DNA of 14,496 nucleotides from Prevotellaceae bacterium (GTDB lineage Bacteria > Bacteroidota > Bacteroidia > Bacteroidales > UBA932). The DNA is taken from contig JAIROQ010000063.1 in NCBI GenBank assembly GCA_031257455.1, positions 1-14,496 of the forward strand, in the 5' to 3' direction. Positions 6,045 to 13,874 of this stretch are shown here, piece by piece (position 1 is the first letter of the stretch; each line of letters starts with the position of its first letter). A program made the position numbers and the translations under genes. The notes beneath the pieces were generated by a model. It had not been told where the DNA came from. It made no database searches and worked only from the letters and a program-made list of their open reading frames with translations.

Positions 6045-7880
6045 ATGTCTCATAAAATTGTGGATATAAAAGATGTTGTCATTCGTTTCAGCGGCGACAG
6101 CGGTGACGGGATGCAATTGACCGGCGCACTGTTTACAGACGCGGCTGCGCTGTTGGGCAACGAATTTTCTACGTTTCCCGATTTCCCGGCCGAAATCCGT
6201 GCACCGCAGGACACGATAGCCGGCGTGTCCGGTTTCCAGATACATATCGGTAGCGGAGACGTGCATACGCCCGGCGACCTGTGTGACGTGCTGGTGGCGA
6301 TGAACCCTGCGGCCTTGCGTGCCAATGCCCATTGGACAAAACCAACGGCTACGGTCATCGTAGATGCAGACGCGTTTGAAGAAAAACGTATCGCCCGCGC
6401 CGGCTTTACTACCGGCGACCCCGTCAAAGAATTGAAACTGGAAGACCGTACGGTGATTTATGCGCCGGTTACATCGCTGACCAAAGAAAGTTTGAAGGAC
6501 AGCGGGCTGGACGCGAAAGCGGTGGTGCGCAGTAAAAATATGTTCGCCCTGGGAATTTGTTTTTACCTTTTCAATCGTCCGCTGCAAGCGACATTTAATT
6601 ATTTTGAAAAGAAATTTGCAAAACGTCCCGAGTTGATTGCCGCAAATAAAAAGGTGCTGCAGGACGGGTTCAACTATGCGGGAAATATACAGGCCATTCA
6701 AAATACTTACCACGTCAAGCCGGCGAAATACGCCAAAGGCATTTATCGCAACATTAACGGAAATCAGGCAACGGCATGGGGATTTATTGCTGCATCCGAA
6801 AAATCGGGACGGCCGCTGTTTTGCGGTTCGTATCCCATCACGCCGGCGACAAGTATTTTGGAAGAACTCGCCGCACGCAAAGACCTTGGCGTAAAAACCC
6901 TGCAATGCGAAGACGAAATCGCGGGGATTTGTACGGCTATCGGCGCGGCATTTGCGGGCAATTTGGCTATCACTACTACTTCCGGGCCGGGACTGTCGCT
7001 CAAAAGCGAAGCCCTGGGGCTGGCGGTGATTACGGAATTGCCGCTGGTGGTGGTCGATGTGCAACGTAGCGGCCCTTCGACCGGCATCCCGACCAAAACG
7101 GAACAGACCGACCTCTGGCAGGCATTGTATGGCCGCAACGGCGAATGCCCGATGATGATTATGGCTTCCCATTCGCCGTCACACTGCTTCGAGGCGGCTT
7201 TCTGGGCGGCGAAATTGGCGATGGAACACATGATGCCGGTGATGCTCCTTTCGGAAGGATTTATCGGCAACGGTTCGGAGCCTTGGCGTATCCCGCGTAT
7301 GAAGGATTATCCGGCGATTGTTCCGCCGCTGGTGGCCGAAAACGAAGCGCCATATTTCCCGTTCCGCCGTGATGAAAAACGGCTGGCGCGCCGGTGGGCA
7401 TTGCCCGGCACATTTGGATTGATGCACCGCATCGGCGGACTGGAAAAGGATAGTGACGGGCATGTATCCAGCGACCCGTTGGTACATGAACGCATGGTGC
7501 GCGAACGCGCCGAAAAAGTAGCGCGGGTGGCCGATTTCATCCCGCCGCTGAAAGTCATCGGCGAACAGGAAGGAGACGTGCTGCTGGTGGGCTGGGGCGG
7601 TACTTTCGGACATCTGTACAGTGCCGTCAAGGAGTTGCAGTCGGAAAAAAAACGGGTCGGGTTGGCGCATTTCGATTATATCCATCCCTTGCCGAAAAAC
7701 ACCGCCGACATATTCAAAAAATTTAACACAATCCTCGTCTGCGAACTGAATAACGGGCAATTTGCCGGTTACCTGCGCAACCAGCACCGGGAATTTTGCT
7801 ATCACCAATATAATAAGGTGCAGGGGCAACCATTCATGGTGGCGGAAATCATAGAAGCCGTGAAGAAAGTTAAAAGTTAA
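6045..7880 (+). CDS. korA: 2-oxoglutarate:ferredoxin oxidoreductase, alpha subunit (gamma-alpha fusion)
   Basis: The enzyme reversibly converts 2-oxoglutarate, CoA and oxidised ferredoxin to succinyl-CoA, CO2 and reduced ferredoxin. The 611-residue subunit begins with a gamma-type domain (RFSGDSGDGMQLTG, 14-27, through about 190). The pyrimidine-binding alpha domain follows: YPITPATS (263-270), TTSGPGLSLKSE (311-322) and QRSGPSTGIPTKTEQTDL (340-357). A C-terminal domain II includes GWGGTFGHLYSAV. The length matches fused KorA-type proteins. korB follows after 49 bp. The last codons and stop lie in an AAAGTTAAA repeat. Specificity for 2-oxoglutarate is inferred from the two-subunit architecture and the gdhA neighbour; another 2-oxoacid is possible. 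Confidence 0.92.
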   Translation: MSHKIVDIKDVVIRFSGDSGDGMQLTGALFTDAAALLGNEFSTFPDFPAEIRAPQDTIAGVSGFQIHIGSGDVHTPGDLCDVLVAMNPAALRANAHWTKPTATVIVDADAFEEKRIARAGFTTGDPVKELKLEDRTVIYAPVTSLTKESLKDSGLDAKAVVRSKNMFALGICFYLFNRPLQATFNYFEKKFAKRPELIAANKKVLQDGFNYAGNIQAIQNTYHVKPAKYAKGIYRNINGNQATAWGFIAASEKSGRPLFCGSYPITPATSILEELAARKDLGVKTLQCEDEIAGICTAIGAAFAGNLAITTTSGPGLSLKSEALGLAVITELPLVVVDVQRSGPSTGIPTKTEQTDLWQALYGRNGECPMMIMASHSPSHCFEAAFWAAKLAMEHMMPVMLLSEGFIGNGSEPWRIPRMKDYPAIVPPLVAENEAPYFPFRRDEKRLARRWALPGTFGLMHRIGGLEKDSDGHVSSDPLVHERMVRERAEKVARVADFIPPLKVIGEQEGDVLLVGWGGTFGHLYSAVKELQSEKKRVGLAHFDYIHPLPKNTADIFKKFNTILVCELNNGQFAGYLRNQHREFCYHQYNKVQGQPFMVAEIIEAVKKVKS

Positions 7881-7927
7881 AAGTTAAAAGCGCGGACGCC
7901 GGAATTAGAAATCAAAAATTAGAAATC
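7869..7927. repeat. AGTTAAAAG and TTAGAAATC repeats at the korA-korB junction
   Basis: Three AGTTAAAA units (period 8) run through the korA stop codon. After a GC-rich CGCGGACGCCGG stretch come two TTAGAAATC units (7906-7914, 7919-7927), ending 2 bp before the korB ATG. An array of this type inside an apparent operon means the repeats are not confined to transcription-unit borders. Confidence 0.6.
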
Positions 7928-7929
7928 CC

Positions 7930-8943
7930 ATGAAATATACGCCACAAGATTTTAAGAGTAATCAGGAAGTAAAATGGTGCCCGGGCTGCGGCGACTATCC
8001 CATACTTGCCGCCGTGCAGCGCGCCTTTCCGGAGATTTGTGAAACGCTTGGTTATACCAAAGAACGGTTCGTATTTGTATCCGGCATTGGTTGTGCATCT
8101 CGTTTTCCGTACTATATGGACACCTACGGTTTCCATGGCATTCACGGACGTGCGGCAGCCATCGCTACCGGCGTGAAAGTCGCCAATCCGACCTTGACCG
8201 TATGGCAAATTTCCGGTGACGGCGATGCATTGGCTATCGGCGGCAATCACTTTATCCATGCTATCCGGCGCAATATTGACATCAATATTTTATTGCACAA
8301 CAATCAAATTTACGGATTGACCAAAGGGCAGTATTCACCCACATCGAAATTAGGGAAAGTTACTAAAACGTCTCCTTTCGGAACAGTCGAGCATCCTTTT
8401 AATCCGGGGGAACTGGTACTGGGTGCGCGCGGAACTTTTTTCGCCCGTTCGCTGGATGTGGATATGAAATTGACCAGTGAAATTATGGTTGCTTCAGCAA
8501 GACATGACGGCACGGCGGTTACGGAAATACTGCAAAATTGCGTTATCTTCAATGACGGCACACATGCCGATATCGCCGGCAAAGCCGTACGCGAAGAACG
8601 CACCATTGTCCTGCGCCACGGCGAGCCGATGATTTTCGGCATCAACCGCGACAAGGGACTTATCCTTGACGGATTGCAATTGAAAGTAGTGCGTATCGGC
8701 GAAAAGGGCATAACGGAAAAAGATATACTGGTACATAATGCACAGGAAACCAATCCCGGCATCCACATGATGCTGGTTAATATGCAAGCGCCGGATTACC
8801 CCGTAGCCTTAGGGGTTATCCGCGCCGTAAGCGATAAAACGTATGATGACAACGTCCGCGACCAGGTGCTGGCCGTACAGGCAACCGCTACCATAAAAAA
8901 CGTAGACGACCTGCTGCATAGCGGAACTACATGGGAAAATTAA
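7930..8943 (+). CDS. korB: 2-oxoglutarate:ferredoxin oxidoreductase, beta subunit
   Basis: The 337-residue subunit binds thiamine diphosphate: GDGDALAIGGNHFIHAIRRN starts at residue 97 and leads to NNQIYGLTKGQYSP at 124, the metal-diphosphate motif of this family. Four cysteines expected to hold a [4Fe-4S] cluster are visible: C17 and C20 in WCPGCGD, C55 in GIGC, and C204 in LQNCVIFNDG. It partners KorA, encoded 49 bp upstream. gdhA follows after 43 bp on the same strand with no terminator between, so the three genes are probably co-transcribed. There is no separate ferredoxin-like delta subunit, in keeping with the two-subunit class. Confidence 0.94.
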   Translation: MKYTPQDFKSNQEVKWCPGCGDYPILAAVQRAFPEICETLGYTKERFVFVSGIGCASRFPYYMDTYGFHGIHGRAAAIATGVKVANPTLTVWQISGDGDALAIGGNHFIHAIRRNIDINILLHNNQIYGLTKGQYSPTSKLGKVTKTSPFGTVEHPFNPGELVLGARGTFFARSLDVDMKLTSEIMVASARHDGTAVTEILQNCVIFNDGTHADIAGKAVREERTIVLRHGEPMIFGINRDKGLILDGLQLKVVRIGEKGITEKDILVHNAQETNPGIHMMLVNMQAPDYPVALGVIRAVSDKTYDDNVRDQVLAVQATATIKNVDDLLHSGTTWEN

Positions 8944-8986
8944 AAATCGGAAAATAGAAACCAACCAATTAACTCAATAAAATAAT

Positions 8987-10324
8987 ATGAAGACAAAAGA
9001 AATTATGGCTTATCTTGAAAAGACTTATGGCCATGAAAAAGAGTACTTGCAAGCGGTACACGAAGTCCTGGAATCTGTGGAAGGCGTGTATGAACAACAT
9101 CCCGAACTTTTCAAATACCGCATCCTCGAACGAATGGTAGAACCCGACCGCATGTTTACGTTCAAAGTCGTGTGGCAGGACGATGCCGGAAATGTACAGA
9201 TAAACTTGGGATATCGTGTACAGTTCAATAATGCTATCGGCCCCTACAAGGGCGGTTTGCGTTTTCATCCGGCCGTTACGCCTTCGACATTGAAATTTTT
9301 AGGATTTGAACAGACCTTCAAAAATGCTTTGACCACACTTCCGATGGGCGGTGGCAAAGGCGGTTCGGATTTTGACCCGAAAGGAAAATCAAATGCCGAA
9401 ATCATGCGCTTCTGTCAAGCATTCATGGTGGAATTGTGGCGTCACATAGGCCCCGATACAGACGTTCCCGCCGGAGATATTGGCGTAGGCGCACGCGAAA
9501 TCGGCTATCTGTACGGCATGTACCGGAAACTGGCGCGCGAAAATACCGGCGTCCTCACCGGTAAAAATTTGACATGGGGCGGTTCGCTCATTCGGCCGGA
9601 AGCCACCGGATTTGGCGGCATTTATTTTGTAGAACACATGTTGAAAACACAAAACATCGCGCTCAAGGGGAAAACCATTGCTATTTCCGGGTTCGGCAAT
9701 GTGGCATGGGGAGCGGCTTTGAAAGCCCATGAACTCGGCGCGAAAGTGGTTACCATTTCCGGCCCTGACGGATATATTTATGACGAAGCCGGATTGGATA
9801 CCGAGAAAATTGATTACCTCCTGGAACTGCGCAATTCCAATAACGACATCGTTGCGCCGTATGCCAAAAAATTTGCCGGCGCGAAGTTCATTACCGGGAA
9901 AAAACCATGGGAAGTAAAAACCGACATAGCGCTGCCCTGCGCTATCCAAAACGAATTGAACGGTGACGATGCAAGGCTGTTAATACAAAACGGCGTAACC
10001 TGCGTAGCCGAAGTGTCCAACATGGGATGTACGCCGGAAGCCATCAATGAATTTGTCAAAGCAAAGATATTGTTTGCGCCCGGCAAGGCGGTGAATGCCG
10101 GTGGCGTGGCTACTTCAGGACTGGAAATGACGCAAAATGCGATGCATATCAACTGGACAACCGAAGAAGTGGACGCCCGCCTGAAAACAATCATGCAAAA
10201 TATCCATGAAGCATGCGTGCTGCACGGCGCCGGAGATGACGGCTATATCAACTACGTGAAAGGCGCTAACATTGCCGGATTTTTGAAAGTCGCCAAAGCC
10301 ATGTACGACCAGGGAATTGTGTAA
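8987..10324 (+). CDS. gdhA: Glutamate dehydrogenase, hexameric, probably NADP-dependent
   Basis: The enzyme catalyses 2-oxoglutarate + NH4+ + NAD(P)H to glutamate. The 445-residue protein has the length of the bacterial small hexameric type. Visible are RVQFNNAIGPYKGGLRFHP (77-95), PMGGGKGGSDFDPKGKS with substrate lysine K124 (119-135), PAGDIGVGAREIGYLYG (161-177) and the dinucleotide fold SGFGNVAWGAA (234-244). NADP preference is assumed from similarity to the biosynthetic enzyme; dual specificity occurs in this phylum. Its position behind korAB places the producer and consumer of 2-oxoglutarate together. The transcript ends at the hairpin at 10361-10403. Confidence 0.96.
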   Translation: MKTKEIMAYLEKTYGHEKEYLQAVHEVLESVEGVYEQHPELFKYRILERMVEPDRMFTFKVVWQDDAGNVQINLGYRVQFNNAIGPYKGGLRFHPAVTPSTLKFLGFEQTFKNALTTLPMGGGKGGSDFDPKGKSNAEIMRFCQAFMVELWRHIGPDTDVPAGDIGVGAREIGYLYGMYRKLARENTGVLTGKNLTWGGSLIRPEATGFGGIYFVEHMLKTQNIALKGKTIAISGFGNVAWGAALKAHELGAKVVTISGPDGYIYDEAGLDTEKIDYLLELRNSNNDIVAPYAKKFAGAKFITGKKPWEVKTDIALPCAIQNELNGDDARLLIQNGVTCVAEVSNMGCTPEAINEFVKAKILFAPGKAVNAGGVATSGLEMTQNAMHINWTTEEVDARLKTIMQNIHEACVLHGAGDDGYINYVKGANIAGFLKVAKAMYDQGIV

Positions 10325-10360
10325 AACGGGGTGCAGACCGCGCCAACAAACAAAGTACGG

Positions 10361-10403
10361 ACGTTATTTTACAACCTCGTTGTAAAATAACGTTTGCTTT
10401 TTT
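10361..10403 (+). terminator. Intrinsic terminator of the korAB-gdhA operon
   Basis: ACGTTATTTTACAAC (10361-10375) and GTTGTAAAATAACGT (10379-10393) are perfect 15-bp inverted copies around a CTC loop. TTGC and six T residues follow. The arms are A/T-rich; the perfect length compensates. Confidence 0.9.
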
Positions 10404-10504
10404 GGCACGAAACCGGTTTTTTTCTTAATAAAATTAACCGAAGACCCGGAAATTGCTTAACTTTGATGCGCCTTACAGTATTTACCGATGCTTTGAATAA
10501 TTCG

Positions 10505-10554
10505 GTTGCATTTATTACTTGCATCTACCCTTACAACTGACGACTTGCATCTAC
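10505..10554. repeat. 12-bp direct repeat within an IS30-end-like sequence
   Basis: ACTTGCATCTAC occurs exactly at 10517-10528 and 10543-10554 (26 bp apart), and a third TTGCAT lies at 10507-10512. The plus strand from 10505 to 10530 matches the minus strand of 13915 to 13890, next to the IS30 transposase, at 20 of 26 positions, starting with a shared GTTGCATTTA. It could be a decayed IS end or a regulator-binding array. Confidence 0.45.
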
Positions 10555-10577
10555 TCAATATATTTCTTAATTTTTTG

Positions 10578-10585
10578 TATCTTTG
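10578..10585 (+). promoter_or_regulatory. -7 box upstream of the small ORF and WYL gene
   Basis: TATCTTTG is an exact TAnnTTTG match. It ends 20 bp before the 28-codon ORF and 117 bp before the WYL start. No -33 TTTG is seen at normal spacing. Confidence 0.5.
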
Positions 10586-10605
10586 TTTATCATTATAGCA
10601 TAAAT

Positions 10606-10692
10606 ATGAAGAAAACCTACACGTTTTTGCGGACGGCCATCCGACTGGCAGAGGGTATTATTTCGCGGCAGGGTGACATTCTTAACTCTTAA
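10606..10692 (+). CDS. Small ORF, 28 codons, unknown
   Basis: The ORF starts with ATG 20 bp after a -7 box and ends with TAA 10 bp before the WYL regulator ATG, in a different frame. The peptide begins MKKTYTFLRTAIRLAEG, continues with a short polar stretch and ends DILNS; it is basic and could form a helix at residues 5-19. I do not recognise it. It could be a leader peptide coupled to the regulator, the remnant of a longer gene, or chance. Its position between promoter and regulator is the only support. Confidence 0.3.
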   Translation: MKKTYTFLRTAIRLAEGIISRQGDILNS

Positions 10693-10702
10693 CGCTTATT
10701 GT

Positions 10703-11623
10703 ATGTCGCAAGAAAGAAGTTTAAAACGTTATATTTGGATGGTGGATACTATTCGCCGTTACCAACCCATCACTTACGAGGAACTGGAAGAAAAAATCGT
10801 TCAAAGCGGGCAATTCGACAAGGGGGATATTATGTTTTCGGAACGTACATTTTTCCGCGATGCGAATGCCATTGAATCTATTTTCGGCATTGTGCTGTTT
10901 TTCGACCGTAAAACGAAGGGCTATCATATCAAGGAAGCGAAAAGCAAGGAAGAACAGCACATGCTCGACTGGATGCTGCACACGTTTCGTCATGCCAATG
11001 TACTGGAAGTGTACCGCGACCAGGCGGAACATATTTTGTTGGAGTCGCCGCCGAAAGGAAACGAACATCTGTCGGCTATTCTGGAAGGAATACGGCACAG
11101 CGATATACTGAAGTTGGAATTAAAACGGTTTCGCACATTCAAAGTCGTAAAGATAGATATTATCCCGTATTTCGTACGGTTGTTCCGGCAGGAATGGTAT
11201 TTGGTGGCAAGGGATTTGCGGCGGGACATCGTGCGGATTTTCCCCTTGGATAAGATTGCCGATATTACGAAAACCGGCGAAAAATTTGAGCTTCCCGAAG
11301 ATGAAGATTATCCCGAAGCAACCACTTTTTTCAATGATTATTTCGGCGTTATCCTGGATGAAGACGTGCAGCGGGAAACGGTCCGCTTCAAAGCTTTTGG
11401 CGATGCGGCGAAACAAATACAAATGTCGCCGCTGCATTTATCGCAGGTAGAAGTGGAAGAAACGGACGGGTATGTTGTTTTCTCTGTGCGGTTGCACCCC
11501 ACGTCCGATTTTATACGGGAACTGTGCCGTTACGGAAATGAGTTAAAAGTGTTATCGCCCGCATCCGTAAAGGAAAAAATAATAACCTTCGCCAAAACAA
11601 TTTTAGATAATTATGACGCGTGA
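10703..11623 (+). CDS. WYL-domain transcriptional regulator
   Basis: The 306-residue protein has an N-terminal winged-helix/HTH (about 6-75; recognition helix near FSERTFFRDANAI, 45-57). The WYL domain follows, with EWYLVARDLRRDIVRIFPLDKI beginning at 164 and W165-Y166-L167 intact, and a C-terminal WCX-type extension to the end. WYL proteins bind nucleic acid or nucleotide ligands and act as repressors or activators, often of defence or DNA-damage genes; no such target lies beside it here. The frame is open to a GTG at 10673, but that would overlap the small ORF, and the ATG at 10703 (MSQERSLKRY) fits the family N-terminus. It converges on ychF with a 16-bp gap. Confidence 0.9.
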   Translation: MSQERSLKRYIWMVDTIRRYQPITYEELEEKIVQSGQFDKGDIMFSERTFFRDANAIESIFGIVLFFDRKTKGYHIKEAKSKEEQHMLDWMLHTFRHANVLEVYRDQAEHILLESPPKGNEHLSAILEGIRHSDILKLELKRFRTFKVVKIDIIPYFVRLFRQEWYLVARDLRRDIVRIFPLDKIADITKTGEKFELPEDEDYPEATTFFNDYFGVILDEDVQRETVRFKAFGDAAKQIQMSPLHLSQVEVEETDGYVVFSVRLHPTSDFIRELCRYGNELKVLSPASVKEKIITFAKTILDNYDA

Positions 11624-11639
11624 GGAGTAATTCATCCTG

Positions 11640-12743
11640 CTACACGTTGAACCGGAAGTGCATGATGTCGCCATCCTGCACGATGTAGTCTTTGCCTTCG
11701 ACCGCCAGTTTCCCGTTTTCACGGCAGGCCGCTTCTGACCCGTATTTTACGTAGTCGGCATACTTGATGACTTCGGCGCGGATAAATCCTTTTTCAAAAT
11801 CGGTGTGGATAATGCCTGCCGCCTGCGGCGCTTTAGCGCCTTTGACGTACGTCCATGCGCGGACTTCGGGCTCGCCGGCGGTGAAGTAGGTTTCGAGGTT
11901 TAACAATTCATAAGCCGCCCGAATCAGGCGCGCCGCGCCTGATTCGGGCAATCCTATTTCTTGCAGGAAGAGCCGGCGTTCTTCAAAAGTGTCCAGTTCG
12001 GCAATCTCCGCTTCGGTTTTAGCCGCTACCACCAGCAATTCGGACTGCTCTTCGCGAATAGCTTTGCGTACCTCTTCGACATACGCATTGCCTTTCACTG
12101 CCGCTGCTTCATCCACATTGCATACGTAGAGCGCCGGTTTATCGGTCAGCAGAAAAAAATCACGCGCCAGCTTGCGGTCTTCGGCATTGTCGAGTATAAC
12201 GGTACGCGCCGACTTTCCCTGTTCCAGCGCGGATTTGTATTTTAATAAAATTTCGTATAATCGTTTGGCGTTTTTATCGCCGCCGGTTTGCGCCTGTTTC
12301 TGCACGCGACTGATGCGGCTTTCGATGGTTTCGAGGTCTTTCAACTGCAGTTCGGCGTCAATAATTTCCTTGTCGCGTACCGGGTTGACAGCGCCATCCA
12401 CATGTACTACATTCTCGTCATCAAAGCAGCGCAACACATGCAGGATAGCGTCTGTTTCGCGGATATTCCCCAGAAATTGGTTGCCCAACCCTTCGCCTTT
12501 GCTGGCGCCCTTGACCAGGCCGGCAATGTCCACAATTTCTACGGTGGCGGGAACGACACGTTGCGGCTTGACTAATTTTTCCAATACCGCCAGCCGTTCA
12601 TCGGGTACGGTAATGACGCCCGTGTTCGGCTCGATAGTGCAAAACGGAAAGTTGGCCGCCTGCGCCCGCGCGCTGCTCAGGCAATTAAATAAAGTTGATT
12701 TTCCTACATTGGGCAAGCCCACTATTCCACATTGTAATGACAT
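11640..12743 (-). CDS. ychF: Ribosome-binding ATPase YchF
   Basis: YchF is the universally conserved Obg-related P-loop protein that binds ribosomes and prefers ATP to GTP. The 367-residue product has the standard length. Visible are G1 GLPNVGKST (9-17), G3 DIAGLVKGASKGEGLGNQFL (72-91) and, in place of the GTPase NKxD, NVDE at 209-212, the change linked to ATP preference. A coiled-coil insert follows G3, and the C-terminal TGS domain runs from about FTAGEPEVRAW to the DGDIMHFRFNV end. The ATG at 12743 gives the conserved MSLQCGIVGLPN start. It lies 93 bp behind lgt on the same strand and has its own -7 box, so it may be transcribed both ways. Confidence 0.97.
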   Translation of the reverse strand: MSLQCGIVGLPNVGKSTLFNCLSSARAQAANFPFCTIEPNTGVITVPDERLAVLEKLVKPQRVVPATVEIVDIAGLVKGASKGEGLGNQFLGNIRETDAILHVLRCFDDENVVHVDGAVNPVRDKEIIDAELQLKDLETIESRISRVQKQAQTGGDKNAKRLYEILLKYKSALEQGKSARTVILDNAEDRKLARDFFLLTDKPALYVCNVDEAAAVKGNAYVEEVRKAIREEQSELLVVAAKTEAEIAELDTFEERRLFLQEIGLPESGAARLIRAAYELLNLETYFTAGEPEVRAWTYVKGAKAPQAAGIIHTDFEKGFIRAEVIKYADYVKYGSEAACRENGKLAVEGKDYIVQDGDIMHFRFNV

Positions 12744-12778
12744 TGTAAATTATGAGTTATGGGGTATGAGGTATGAAC
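12744..12778. repeat. TATGAG-type short-period repeat upstream of ychF
   Basis: TTATGAGTTATGGGGTATGAG begins at 12750 (first 20 bases shown in part) and continues GTATGAAC, with a period of 7-9. It lies directly against the ychF start codon. An inverted relative lies at 118-136. Confidence 0.5.
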
Positions 12779-12823
12779 ATGGCGGCGTTGTTTATGGTGC
12801 TTCATTAACGTTGCTATTTTTTA

Positions 12824-12831
12824 CAAATGTA
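12824..12831 (-). promoter_or_regulatory. ychF promoter, -7 box
   Basis: On minus, TACATTTG matches TAnnTTTG. It lies 5 bp beyond the lgt stop codon and 80 bp before the ychF ATG. No -33 TTTG is seen inside the end of lgt at normal spacing. Confidence 0.45.
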
Positions 12832-12836
12832 CAAAT

Positions 12837-13730
12837 TTATTTCCTTTTCCGGCCCGGTTTCTCGCTTGCCGAAGGTTGCCGGACAGCAGGCAGTATCCAC
12901 CCCAGCTCCGGTTTTCCATATTTCCAGCCCCACCAGAGGAATATAATTCCCGCGATGATAAACGGTAAACTGAGCAATTGTCCCATGTTGAAAAACAGGT
13001 TTTGTTCAAACCCTACCTGGTCGTTTTTGATAAATTCTATGGCAAAACGCGCACCGAAGAGCAAGATTAAAAATATGCCGAACAACATACCGCGCTTGAG
13101 TTTCGGCAGCTGTCGGAAATATAAATACCGCATGATAAAAAATATCAGAAAATATGCCGTTGCCTCATAAAGTTGAGTTGGGTGGTGCGGGAGGATTTCG
13201 CCGTTGCGTACAAAAATAAATCCCCAAGGGAGGGTGGTTTCGCTACCATATACTTCGGAGTTCATCAGGTTGCCGATACGCACGAACGCGCCGGCCAGCG
13301 GCACAATGAGCACAATCCGTTCAAGCGCCCAGAGGTACGGTTTTTTATGTTTGCGACTCCACCAGAAAAGCCCCAGTAAAATTCCTATTGCGCCGCCATG
13401 GCTTGCCAATCCTTGATAGCCGATAAATTCAAACTCCGGTGAAAACCGTACCGGAAAAATTATTTCCAACGGATTAGTGAAAAAAAACGCCGGCTGATAA
13501 AATAAAAAATGCCCCAAACGTAACCCGACAAGGGTAGAAATAGTGACCACAATGGAAAAATTGTCGAACAGCTGCAGCGATAAATGTTCGTGGCGGAAAA
13601 TATTGCGCATTACAAAAAAACCCACCATGAACCCGCTTACGATCAATATGCCGTAATAACGTAGATGAATAGGCCCCAGCGAGAAAATTTCGGGATTAAC
13701 ATCCCAACGAATACTCAAAAAAGAATACAT
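12837..13730 (-). CDS. lgt: Phosphatidylglycerol-prolipoprotein diacylglyceryl transferase
   Basis: Lgt is the inner-membrane enzyme that attaches diacylglycerol from phosphatidylglycerol to the lipobox cysteine of prolipoproteins, the first step of lipoprotein maturation. The 297-residue protein has about seven membrane segments. Key motifs are IRWDVNPEIF and LRYYG at the N-terminus (family tyrosine near 25-26), SHGGAIG with H111 (110-116), the Lgt signature FVRIGNLMNSEVYG (149-162, R151 and E159) and HPTQLYEA (183-190). The C-terminus is a basic tail (PSASEKPGRKRK), slightly longer than usual. The start ATG at 13730 is 28 bp downstream of a -7 box. An IS30 element has inserted behind its promoter region without disrupting the gene. 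Confidence 0.96.
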   Translation of the reverse strand: MYSFLSIRWDVNPEIFSLGPIHLRYYGILIVSGFMVGFFVMRNIFRHEHLSLQLFDNFSIVVTISTLVGLRLGHFLFYQPAFFFTNPLEIIFPVRFSPEFEFIGYQGLASHGGAIGILLGLFWWSRKHKKPYLWALERIVLIVPLAGAFVRIGNLMNSEVYGSETTLPWGFIFVRNGEILPHHPTQLYEATAYFLIFFIMRYLYFRQLPKLKRGMLFGIFLILLFGARFAIEFIKNDQVGFEQNLFFNMGQLLSLPFIIAGIIFLWWGWKYGKPELGWILPAVRQPSASEKPGRKRK

Positions 13731-13758
13731 GATTATTTACTATTTACTATTTTGTTTG

Positions 13759-13766
13759 CAAATATA
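13759..13766 (-). promoter_or_regulatory. lgt promoter, -7 box
   Basis: On minus, TATATTTG matches TAnnTTTG and ends 28 bp before the lgt ATG. Repeated TTTACTA/TAGTAAA words fill the space to the start codon. It lies outside the likely IS30 boundary, so the insertion probably left this box in place. Confidence 0.5.
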
Positions 13767-13874
13767 GATGAAATTTTTTAGATTATACACCGGCGGATAA
13801 ATTTCCCCAAAACAAATACAGGGCATATATACAACTATTTTTCCGTAAAAATGCAGCCGGTAACTTCTATCACC

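Larger units (their letters stand above)
10325..10702. other. Intergenic region between gdhA and the WYL regulator
   Basis: It holds the gdhA terminator (10361-10403), an isolated TAACTTTG -7-like box at 10458-10465, an IS-end-like stretch with a 12-bp direct repeat (10505-10554), a second -7 box (10578-10585) and a 28-codon ORF (10606-10692). The 10404-10500 part has no recognisable feature beyond the -7-like box. Confidence 0.75.

Noticed and set aside
5943..7172. 409-codon minus-strand ORF across the korA region
   Set aside because: It is antisense to korA, which has full family motifs; the sequence is rich in R, H, F and Q like a shadow frame and it runs into the korA promoter.
10361..10393. 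Perfect inverted repeat as an operator or attachment site
   Set aside because: A 3-base loop, a following T-run and its place 37 bp after gdhA make an intrinsic terminator the simpler explanation.
10458..10465. TAACTTTG as a functional promoter
   Set aside because: The -7 match stands alone without a spaced TTTG, and no gene begins within the next 100 bp; it may be chance in A/T-rich DNA.
12172..13170. 332-codon plus-strand ORF over ychF and lgt
   Set aside because: It reads antisense through the end of lgt, the intergenic repeat and most of ychF, and contains no recognisable domain.
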